DNA of 64,000 bases from Torymus aiolomorphi. Lineage: Eukaryota > Arthropoda > Insecta > Hymenoptera > Torymidae. This document shows positions 55,475 through 64,000 of the stretch, piece by piece. The position numbers and the translations under genes were made by a program. Below the pieces are notes generated by a model. The model did not search any database. It was not told the origin of the DNA and was given only the letters and a program-made list of their open reading frames with translations. Location: positions 208,686,297 to 208,750,296 of the forward strand of contig CM070874.1 in NCBI GenBank assembly GCA_036365515.1. Reading direction: 5' to 3'. How positions within the stretch are numbered: the stretch's first letter is position 1; every line of letters starts with the position of its first letter.

Positions 55475-55510
55475 TATATAAAGAAGTCAGCATGTCGACA
55501 GACCATCAGT
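55475..55510 (+). promoter_or_regulatory. TATA/Inr promoter of major capsid gene, copy B
   Basis: TATATAAA 55475-55482 and TCAGT 55506-55510, 33 bp to the A. Copy A lacks about 8 bp here including the TATA box (near 1105). Confidence 0.65.
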
Positions 55511-55627
55511 CGTCCGCGAGGAAGCAGAGCGCTAACACGGCAAAACATTCAGCTCCTGAAAAGTCTCGGTCTAAGAGTCGTCGCTGGAGGAAAATAACTT
55601 GTATTTTTTTCTGTTGTCTACAAAAAG

Positions 55628-56655
55628 ATGGAAGAAATGCTAAACATTCAGTCACCTGTAACATTTGATGAGTCAGTGGCTCACTACGAACTTCATGCAC
55701 ATCACCCCTACACCACGTCATCGTTTGGAAACAGCGATGAAATTCGCATCGCCATTCAACATCAAGATTTACGTCTTCTACCATCACGAAGTTCACTACA
55801 TGTATTTGGTAAATTCGTTAAACCGGGCGGTACACCACTCGAACGTTCTATGTTAGTCAACAACGCCATCTGTCATATGTTTGAAGAAATCAGATACAAG
55901 ATAAATGCCATTGAAATTGATAAATGTAAAAATGTAGGGTTAACTACTCTCATGAAAGGTTGGGTTTCTCTCAATCCTAGTCAAAAATTGGTCATTGAGA
56001 ACGCTGGCTGGCTCGATGTAGAAGAAACGCAAAAACTTACCATCGATGATGGTTACTTCGACCTTTCTATATCTTTCTGTATGATTCTTGGATTTGCTGA
56101 AGATTATAGAAAAATTTTAGTAAATGTTAAGCATGAACTCATACTCACTAGATCGAGAAATGTTATCAATGCCATCATACAGACAGCAGGACCAGACAAT
56201 ACTTATGAAGAATTTAAAATTGAGCTCACGAAGATAGAGTAGTTGATGCCATACATATTCCTCTCCGATAAGCGAAAGATTCCTCTATTCAATTATATCG
56301 AGAAAAACTGACCTGTGGTTATGAGCTACCGCAGTTGGGAATTCTACGAATATCCCCTCCATCCATCTTCTCCTAAACACGTATGTACTGTGAAGACATC
56401 TAATCAGTTGGAAAAACCAGGCTACATTATTCTTGCTTTTCAAATGAATAGAAAATCTCGGAGGCAGGTAAACGCGAGTCAGTTCGATCATTGCCACGTA
56501 AGTAATGTTAAACTCTTTTGAAATTCACAATGTTACCCGTATGGAAATTTAAATTTAGATATAGATCGTAACCAGTGCGCTATACTGTATGATATGTATG
56601 CAGATTTTCAGTGTGCTTATTACGAAAAAAATCCTGAACCTCTTTTGAATAAGTT
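55628..56655 (+). pseudogene. Major capsid protein, copy B, stops and 3' truncation
   Basis: ATG 55628 after a 120-bp leader. Open to TAG 56240-56242 (TGG in copy A), then TGA at about 56309 (AGA in copy A) and TGA 56519-56521 (shared with copy A). The frame continues through DMYADFQCAYYEKNPEPLLNK and then stops matching copy A at about 56655, where PLE sequence begins. The double jelly-roll assignment is as for copy A. Confidence 0.8.
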
Positions 56656-56754
56656 GGTTAAATGTAGCCAATGGTAGGTTTTGGTATAGTTATAGAATTT
56701 GTAGCTAATGGCCGTACTACCAAGGTGTTTTTTATAAGTAAAACAATTATTTAC

Positions 56755-56789
56755 AACGTTTCGGACATTTTATTACGTCCCTCTTCAGG
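56755..56789 (-). ncRNA. Hammerhead-ribozyme-like core in PLE 3' region
   Basis: Minus strand: CTGAAGAG, stem GGAC/GTCC with a 10-nt loop, GAAAC. CTGAAGA fits the CTGANGA consensus. It lies downstream of the PLE endonuclease in sense orientation, as expected for a pLTR ribozyme. Stems I and III were not resolved. Confidence 0.45.
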
Positions 56790-56799
56790 TTCTAAATAC

Positions 56800-57193
56800 A
56801 ACAATTATACAATTATTTTTTACAATTCACAATAACTTAATTTCGCATTAATAAATAAAACTTACATTTAAAACGTATTGTCAGATTCTTTTACGGAAAG
56901 TAATCCGTTCGTCACTGCTTACAATTCGGATTTTTCGTCGTATTTATACAGATGTTACGCATATATGTGTGTGTATAAGAAGCGCGTACAATGGTGGGGA
57001 TGCAATAGACGATTTTCGAAGCGACACAGCGGGTGTGCTATCAGGAGAGTATGTCTAAGTAGAGGGGGGACCCCAACCAATGTTACAAAATTCTCGACCT
57101 CGAGCAATCCTACGACAACGTGGGCGTGCGTGGTAACTCTACCTCAGCATGTTCTCCTGTTCTCCTTCACTTGCTGCTTTCAGTATTTTCCTC
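56800..57193 (-). other. PLE 3' untranslated region
   Basis: Between the endonuclease stop and the hammerhead-like boxes. 57113-57193 is the reverse complement of the last bases of the window. No gene. Confidence 0.5.
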
Positions 57194-57958
57194 TTATAAG
57201 CACATAAATTGACAATTATTTATTAGAGTGGTATATTCTTTTGGTAAACTATTAATTTCGAATTGTTTATTCATATATCTTGATTGTGTGTGTATGAATA
57301 CAGCTTCCGAAAATAATCTTTTTCCTCTATTAATTTCTGTATCTAGAATTTGTACATTATTGAAATCTATTTTATGATTATTGTTTTTTGTGTGTAGATA
57401 TAATGATGAATTATCATCTTCCCTAGTGTATTTTTTAGAGTGTTCATTAATTCGTACATTTAAACGTCTACCTGTCTGGCCAACGTACGAAGCCTCACAA
57501 TCTTCGCAATTAATTTTATAAACATTCGCTTTATCACAGATTTTAGTATTATCTTTACCTAATTTAATAATATTATTGAGTTTATTCTTGGTACTATATA
57601 TGATATTTGTATTGTGTTGTTTAAACAAAATGTTCATGGATCTTTCTAATTCTTTAACATATGGAAGTGTAATAAACATTTTTTTATTTTTCTCATTGCA
57701 TCGATTGTTATTACTATTTCTTAATTTATTTAGGCGTTTTTTTATATGAAATTCTGATAATTCGGTTGGATAATTATTCTGTTTTAAAAGTTCCTTGATA
57801 AAATTTATATTTTTATTGTGAAAAGAGTTGTGTGATAATTTAAATGCTCGGTCAACTAAACTATAAATAATGGCAATTTTATTACAAAGAGGATGTTGAG
57901 ATAAATAATTTAAATATCTTCCGGAAAAAGTTTGTTTATGGTACCAATCTGTGATTAT
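57194..57958 (-). pseudogene. PLE RT C-terminus and GIY-YIG endonuclease
   Basis: From IITDWYHKQTF the protein follows the PLE pattern: GRYLNYLSQHP, LVDRAFKLSHNSF, then GIY-YIG endonuclease ASYVGQTGRRLNVRINEH. The open frame extends to 58021 with 21 residues that come from a junction sequence rather than from the PLE. The RT palm is missing. No internal stop in the retained part. Confidence 0.75.
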
Positions 57959-58100
57959 GCTTCGTGTCTCGTTCTCGAGATCACTAGGTAGTACCGCCAG
58001 TGTACACAGATGTCGCCACAAACTTCAGCTTTCCCCACTTCTAAAACTCGGCGGCTGGCTCGCCTCGCCAGGCCGGCCGGTCTCTCTGGTCATAACGCTT
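57959..58100. repeat. Junction repeat, inverted partner of 62335-62460
   Basis: Contains GGTAGTACCGCCAGTGTACA and CCAGGCCGGCCGGTC. It appears inverted 4.3 kb downstream. Probably a PLE or host-derived end segment. Confidence 0.65.
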
Positions 58101-58134
58101 TTTGTGCGCGTAGAGTGTGCCACGCTTTAGCTAC

Positions 58135-58230
58135 ATGGCGGTAGAAGAGAAGCCTTCGTTTTTCATCCTTTACGGAAGGATTATTGATGAAGATTTCCCG
58201 ACCGCCGTATTCAACTGTGGAAACAGATAA
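58135..58230 (+). CDS. Possible short exon (31 codons), unknown
   Basis: ATG in good context (TACATGG), reading MAVEEKPSFFILYGRIIDED and on to TAA. The composition looks like real protein and it is followed near 58290 by GTAAGT, so it could be the first exon of an unseen gene or relic. No family recognised. Confidence 0.2.
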   Translation: MAVEEKPSFFILYGRIIDEDFPTAVFNCGNR

Positions 58231-58500
58231 ATAGTGCTTAACCTTTCGGACGATGTCTCAGATTCAGAATCGGCATTATTTGGATTAATAAGTAAGTATA
58301 CGTTCCAGGACGTTTTTGTGCGGCGGCGTGTTAACACGAGAAGTTATAGACATGCCGCCCAAATCTCAATGGACTGTAATTATGCATGTGTAAGAGAAAA
58401 GAAAAACTATACTTCTCTTATAAACTGCATAAACTATAGATCTTTATTGTGTTCTTTTTAAGCCGTTAGACGGTTTGGGTTGTAGTCTTCGTTTTACGGC

Positions 58501-58675
58501 GAGCTCACACGAGAGGTGAGACAGGTCGTATGTTTGACATAACCTGTATTATCATGACTACATAATCCTTTGTTTGGCAGTGAGCTCACACGAGAGGTGA
58601 GACAAACTGTACATAACCTGTATTAACATGATCTTTTGTTGGCAGTGAGCTCACACGAGAGGTGAGACAAACTGT
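58501..58675 (+). repeat. Three tandem stem-loop repeats
   Basis: GAGCTCACACGAGAGGTGAGAC at 58501, 58582 and 58647; steps of 81 and 65 bp. CTCAC and GTGAG within each unit can pair around a short loop. Confidence 0.75.
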
Positions 58676-58699
58676 ACAATTTGACTAGAGTGATGTAAT

Positions 58700-61260
58700 G
58701 CGTCTGGCTACAGACAGCACATAACCTAGATCTGCATATTGCTCTTCCAGATTCGCAAGTGAGTTGATAGATGGCGGCGGGGTAAACAAGAATCACAATC
58801 TCGCAACGCTAATGCAGCTTATGCTTACAAGAATCTGGTAGAGACAGAGTCTGAAAAGACAAATTAATTTTCAGAAAAACAAGGAAATGCTCGGAATTTA
58901 GTTACCGGTAATTTTCCTTATCTCATTTATAATGAGTAAAAATAAATGATAGGCTTTTTCATTGAGTAAAAGACTATCGGTTTTATGCGATTACATTGCC
59001 AACTTATTCAAGGAAGAAACTACCGAACATTTCGGCGGTTTTTTCGCTTAAGCGCACTTAGATGGCTATGCCCGAATGTACGATTAAAGGAATATAATCT
59101 TCCTCCTAATTTCCTCAATGAGTAAGAGGCCGAGAACCATCTCAAGCGAGATACATAAGGGCGATGGGAGGAAAAAAGTCCCTGCACCAGAGAGAGCAGG
59201 TTCGTTTCCCAAATCAGGATCGATTTTACTGCAGCAATACACAGTTCTCGATCTACTGTTTGTCTCGCTGAATACGAACGATAGGCGCATGCAGCTAGTG
59301 CTATATAACTCATGTACTGAATGGTCATGAAGTTTAACCTTAATGCTGCGCAATTGGAGTGTTACATTTTAAAGCATATTCTTAATATATAAAAATATAT
59401 AGAAATATAAAAATGCTATTCTTGGACTGTCGTCTTATCGATCATGTAAGCAATCGAATAAAATTTTCGAGGAAAAGACAAACACAGGTGTGCGTAGCGC
59501 GCCAGTTAACGTTAGCCATTATAAAAAAAAAAAAAAAAAAAAAAAAAGACAAGCCGTAAGGACTGGTTCGTCTAAAGAAAATTTTATTTCTAATTTGAAA
59601 GCATTTGGGAAGAGAAACATTGGCGCGTGAAGTATGCGTGAATCTTTCTAGCCTGATCAAAGAATTGATAGAATAAAGTATAAAGGGTGCTTTGCGACCC
59701 CGCTCACTTCCTTTTCAATTTCTTATATATATTGCCAAGCAGTGCGCTGTCATGTTTTTGATGATCGTTAATTCTTTTTTTCATAAAATAGTACGATTCA
59801 AGATTATATCAATCGATTGCGAAATAAATTATTGAAAACAAAAAATAAATAAATAAATAAATAAACATTTGTGTGCATAGCACTCCAATTAACGCAAAAT
59901 TATATAATAATTACTATGATTATAATATTGTAATAAAAAGGTAATTGTAAATGCATAGCATCAGATTCTTTAGAACGTTTTGAAAACAGGCTGACGTTCG
60001 TTGGTTATTATACTGGTCGTATTTATGTAAATCAAAATATGTCAAAATTTTAATTTTAAGTTAATTAACGATAATTATCGTGGTTTGATTTCGAGTCTTT
60101 CAATATGGATTTCTTGCGGGTATAAAAGTTACTCTTCAAGAATTACGAGATATCGAATTCAAACATTTCTGTTACTAAATTTTGTCAACGCAATTATCAA
60201 CTTACAAATAATAATTATATTATTATAAAGAGTATAATTTATTCTTTACTCATATGTATTACTGATAATGTTTTTAGTCAATTCTGACTAGATCCGTTGG
60301 GAGCGAGGAAGAAAATAAATCTCTCAAGATGTTAAATATTTGCGACGTTTCGTCGACGGATTTGTCGACCGTGAATACGATTAACAACTTAGATCATATT
60401 TATTACTCATTAGCTAAGGCTATATACATTTAAGGTTATTTATATATTTTTCATATTTATTAATCAACCAAGGTATCATAATCTTAAATTTTTGACTTTA
60501 AGTATTTGTTACGCTACTTAAAGTATATATACTGCCTAATTTCTTACTGACCTATGATATGGGTTCGAGTAATCGATGAATATTCAATTGTAGTTGATGT
60601 CTAGGTCTTATAAAGGCGTTTTTAACAACCCCTTCACGATTCTTACAAAGTGATATGGATAAACTATTATTTGAATCAAGTAACTGGTGGTCTCAGTCAA
60701 CACCAAATCTATATCAAAATTTTATTTCGATGCTTTAGTGCGTCTAAATTTTTCTATAAAGGTAAAATATCAGGTGAATTACCGTAGATTATTCGTTTAT
60801 ACACTGAAAAAAAAAAAAAAAAAAATTCCAATTGAATCATTTAAATACATTTTATTGAAAGAAAAAGTAATTGAAAGAATTGAGGCGTCATTGAAGTTAT
60901 TACACGACTCATTAATTCAAATATATATAATGACTGTCTTAATATTATATTATAATTCTCTTCATTTAATATTTGAATTGGAACTTTTCCTTCTTATTCA
61001 AGTAAAATAGAACGATAGTAGTGTCTATCCGTAATCTGACTTTAGTATTACTAAATACTTAGTATTTTGTGTATTTAATCAATATATATTTATATAAGAA
61101 AAAATCTCGCGAGTTTGTTGTGATAATTTAACATAATTATAATTCTTTTTTTTTTATTACAAAATTCTAAAGAAATATCGTACATAGTCTTAGAGAACAA
61201 AGATATTCTACAAGAGTATGAGGTATGGTTGATTTCAGTTGGGTTAATCAAATTATTAAG

Positions 61261-61327
<67 letters not shown>

Positions 61328-62076
61328 CAAGAAGTTTTGAGAGACTCTAGTGATTGAATAATAATAATAGTCGTTTACTGTATATGTAAAAGATTTAAAA
61401 AGTTTTAAAACATTGCGTATAATAATAACATCTTTTTCAATACGAGAAAATTACATAAAAACATAAGAAATACACAATATCCCTTCTTAAAGTGATGAGC
61501 GGCCATGTTGAAGCATCAAAAGGCTTGATTTTGATTGGTCGATAAGAAGAAGGCGCGAAAAATTTACTGTCTGGAATTTAATGTTTGAATTTTTTAATGG
61601 AATTTTTACATTTAGGGTAGTATAAAAATGATTAAGTTCTGAATTTGAAAAAATACTTTAATACGTTAAAAGTAAAACGTAATGAAGATAGCATACATAA
61701 CCTCAAAACAGAAAAGTACGCGCGAAGCGCGTTTGATTATCGCTTGTACATTGAGACTTCAATGTGTCAACGACTAATTTTCAGTCTCCTCAATATCGTA
61801 TCTATGTTATAATATCACAGTCAAAACCTAGAAACTAAAATGTTAGGTTTGAAAGTGTTTTAGTTCAAATGATTTAATTATTAAGATAAACAGTGGGATG
61901 TAGTTCGATTTTATAAACATAACTATTACATGTGGTAGATTCTGATAAAGCTAGTCCAGTAGCTGATTCTGATACTTAAAGTACTTAAGTTAAATAGTTT
62001 TCTTTTTCAAACGAAGTTCGTAATTGTCTAGAATTTAGAATTGCTGAAATAAAAGACTGAATAGTCACTCTGAACA
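58700..62076. other. AT-rich non-coding sequence with microsatellites
   Basis: No supported gene. A 70-codon ORF at 59118-59330 (MSKRPRTISSEIHKGDG) has no recognised domain. Microsatellites: A-run 59523-59547, AAAT-type 59848-59866, A-run 60808-60826, (AAT)n 61266-61324. A GC hairpin GCGCGAAGCGC lies near 61720. Confidence 0.5.
61266..61324. repeat. (AAT)n microsatellite
   Basis: About 59 bp of AAT/ATA units. Confidence 0.95.
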
Positions 62077-62114
62077 TCTACCTAGTGATCTCGAGAACGA
62101 GACACGAAGCATAA

Positions 62115-62523
62115 TTGGACGATCGAGCGAGCCCGCCGAAGGCGGGCGAAGCTCGATCATAATTATGCAGAGGGTCTCGTTCGAGAAGATCACATCCCAC
62201 CCTTAAATAAATTTTAATAAAAATTTATAACATAACAATACATATAATAACATATATTATTCATTTAACATTATCTTAAGAACGTTCCCACCCATTGACA
62301 ACATATGAACAACATAGCAACTGTAAACTATATGACGAGAGAGACCGGCCGGCCTGGCGAGGCGAGCCAGCAGCCGAGTTTTAGAAGTGGGGATAGCTGA
62401 AGTTTGTGGCGACATCTGTGTACACTGGCGGTACTACCTAGTGATCTTCTCGAACGAGACCCTCTGCATAATTATGATCGAGCTTCGCCCGCCTTCGGCG
62501 GGCTCGCTCGATCGTCCAATAAT
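62115..62523. mobile_element. Foldback insertion with 80-bp inverted arms and GC hairpins
   Basis: 62115-62195 and 62443-62523 are inverted copies. Each has a stem-loop (62121-62158, 62476-62513) of GATCGAGC/GCTCGATC around GCCCGCC-gaa-GGCGGGC. The insertion interrupts a PLE reverse transcriptase frame after NNQQRII. The middle is AT-rich plus the junction repeat. Confidence 0.6.
62335..62460. repeat. Junction repeat, inverted partner of 57959-58100
   Basis: Reverse complement of 57959-58100 with few changes. Confidence 0.65.
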
Positions 62524-63059
62524 GCGTTGTTGATTATTGACAATAATTTTGATGTCAAGAAAACTAATACAGTTATTAAGTGGTAGTTCAACAGTGAACT
62601 GTAAATTTTGGTCATAGGAATTAAACATGTTTACAGTATGATCAATCGTGTCTTTTTGTATACATAAAATAATATCGTCAACGTAACGGAAATAAAACAA
62701 AGGTTTCGTATTAAGATTATTTAACGCTTGAATTTCCAAATCGTCCATGACAATGACTGCCAAGATGGGGCTAATGGGATTACCCATAGCTGAACCGAAA
62801 ATTTGTTGGTAAAATTTTCCATTAAATTGAAAAAAATTATTGTTAAGTATGTATTTTATTATATGTAAAAACTCTGTGCAATTCATATTAATTTTATTAT
62901 ATATCTGTGTCCATCTTTTTTCTATTGCTTTATAAACTAAATAATCAGGAATATTGGTGAAAAGACTTAGTAGATCAAGGCTAATTATTACAAAATCAGG
63001 TGGGATTTGGAAATTATCTATTTGTTCTCTTAGTTTAAAACTATTATCTACATGTGAAT
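62518..63059 (-). pseudogene. PLE reverse transcriptase fragment, minus strand
   Basis: Minus strand, open from about 63059. It has ISLDLLSLFTNIP (motif A region), GSAMGNPISPILA (motif B region) and FRYVDDIIL (motif C, catalytic YxDD). It ends at NNQQRII where foldback sequence begins. The plus-strand fragment that follows repeats the last part of this frame, so an inversion or back-to-back insertion has split the element. Confidence 0.8.
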
Positions 63060-63077
63060 TTGGTTGTTTTAGATTGT

Positions 63078-63923
63078 TTACAGTTCACTGTTGAACTACC
63101 ACTTAATAACTGTATTAGTTTTCTTGACATCAAAATTATTGTCAATAATCAACAACGCATTATCACAGATTGGTACCATAAACAAACTTTTTCCGGAAGA
63201 TATTTAAATTATTTATCTCAACATCCTATTTGTAATAAAATTGCCATTATTTATAGTTTAGTTGACCGAGCATTTAAATTATCACACAACTCTTTTCACA
63301 ATAAAAATATAAATTTTATCAAGGAACTTTTAAAACAGAATAATTATCCAACCGAATTATCAGAATTTCATATAAAAAAACGCCTAAATAAATTAAGAAA
63401 TAGTAATAACAATCGATGCAATGAGAAAAATAAAAGAATGTTTATTACACTTCCATATGTTAAAGAATTAGAAAGATCCATGAACATTTTGTTTAAACAA
63501 CTCAATACAAATATCATATATAGTACCAAGAATAAACTCAATAATATTATTAAATTAGGTAAAGATAATACTAAAATCTGTGATAAAGCGAATGTTTATA
63601 AAATTAATTGCGAAGATTGTGAGGCTTCGTACGTTGGCCAGACAGGTAGACGTTTAAATGTACGAATTAATGAACACTCTAAAAAATACACTAGGGAAGA
63701 TGATAATTCATCATTATATCTACACACAAAAAACAATAATCATAAAATAGATTTCAATAATGTACAAATTCTAGATACAGAAATTAATAGAGGAAAAAGA
63801 TTATTTTCGGAAGCTGTATTCATACACACACAATCAAGATATATGAATAAACAATTCGAAATTAATAGTTTACCAAAAGAATATACCACTCTAATAAATA
63901 ATTGTCAATTTATGTGCTTATAA
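63078..63923 (+). pseudogene. PLE RT C-terminus and GIY-YIG endonuclease, plus strand
   Basis: The frame is open from 63054; PLE homology starts at LQFTVELPL. It passes NNQQRIITDWYHK without the foldback insertion, then SGRYLNYLSQHP, LVDRAFKLS and the endonuclease SYVGQTGRRLNVRINEH, ending at TAA 63921-63923. Almost identical to the minus-strand copy at 57194-57958. The RT catalytic half is not joined to it in the same orientation. Confidence 0.75.
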
Positions 63924-64000
63924 GAGGAAAATACTGAAAGCAGCAAGTGAAGGAGAACAGGAGAACATGCTGAGGTAGAGTTACCACGCACGCCCACGTT
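63924..64000 (+). other. PLE 3' flank
   Basis: Reverse complement of 57113-57193. It runs off the window edge. Confidence 0.6.

Larger units (their letters stand above)
45135..56655. mobile_element. Polinton/Maverick, copy B
   Basis: Gene order: pPolB (+), small protein (+), integrase (-), fiber-like (-), conserved unknown (-), packaging ATPase (-), PLA2-like (+), protease (+), penton-like (+), major capsid (+, cut). This is close to a full Polinton or adintovirus-like gene set. The left edge is cut by Gypsy-2, the right edge by a PLE at 56655. No terminal inverted repeats remain. Most genes carry stops, so it is an old genomic copy of a virus-like element. Confidence 0.9.
56655..58021 (-). 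mobile_element. Penelope-like element fragment, minus strand
   Basis: Inserted into the major capsid gene of Polinton copy B. On the minus strand: a junction sequence, RT C-terminus and GIY-YIG endonuclease, then a 3' region with hammerhead-like boxes. Its endonuclease and 3' flank (57113-57193) match 63078-64000 in reverse orientation. Confidence 0.75.

Noticed and set aside
59118..59330. 70-codon ORF (MSKRPRTISSEIHKGDG) as a host gene
   Set aside because: No domain, splice context or second copy; length within chance expectation.

Overview
This window is repeat-rich eukaryotic, almost certainly arthropod, chromosomal DNA. The evidence is AT-rich non-coding sequence full of satellites and microsatellites, GT-AG introns of 65-72 bp, TATA plus TCAGT-type initiator promoters, and insect-type transposable elements. 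An insect, possibly a hymenopteran, is my best guess, but the order is inference. I see no convincing complete host gene, and every well-supported coding region belongs to a mobile element.

Layout. 1-3186: the right part of a decayed Polinton/Maverick (copy A) with protease, penton-like, major capsid and an unknown gene. 3484-6599: an element with about 690-bp terminal inverted repeats, holding a Penelope-like element (PLE) remnant flanked by its own inverted repeats with hammerhead-like boxes. 6600-24230: non-coding DNA with tandem satellites, minisatellites, foldback structures and a TA-flanked palindromic MITE. 24259-34003: a nearly complete Ty3/gypsy element (Gypsy-1) on the minus strand, inserted in a TATG microsatellite. 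34092-34686: a 595-bp palindrome in the same kind of microsatellite. 34846-35690: two further tandem arrays. 35890-45134: a second, related gypsy element (Gypsy-2) on the plus strand, with an internal deletion. 45135-56655: Polinton copy B with DNA polymerase B, integrase, fiber-like protein, ATPase, PLA2-like protein, protease, penton and capsid genes; a solo LTR splits its polymerase gene. 56655-58021 and 62518-64000: PLE fragments in inverted orientation around about 4 kb of AT-rich sequence.

How the parts work together. The Polinton genes form a virus-like set: replication (pPolB), integration (DDE integrase with chromodomain), packaging (FtsK/HerA-type ATPase), maturation (adenain-like protease) and particle proteins. 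Several carry their own compact TATA/Inr promoter, and two promoters interlock back to back in 50 bp. Most genes have stops or frameshifts; the penton-like gene of copy B is intact. The gypsy elements share LTRs of TGTAAC...GTTACA type, a TGGCGCC primer-binding site, a -1 gag-pol frame relation, and an unusual third ORF in the env position. That ORF encodes a coiled-coil protein ending in C-X2-C-X10-C-X5-H. In both elements its ATG lies directly behind a 3' splice site and the LTR holds a GTAAGT donor, suggesting a spliced subgenomic mRNA. I consider this third ORF the most novel signal here.
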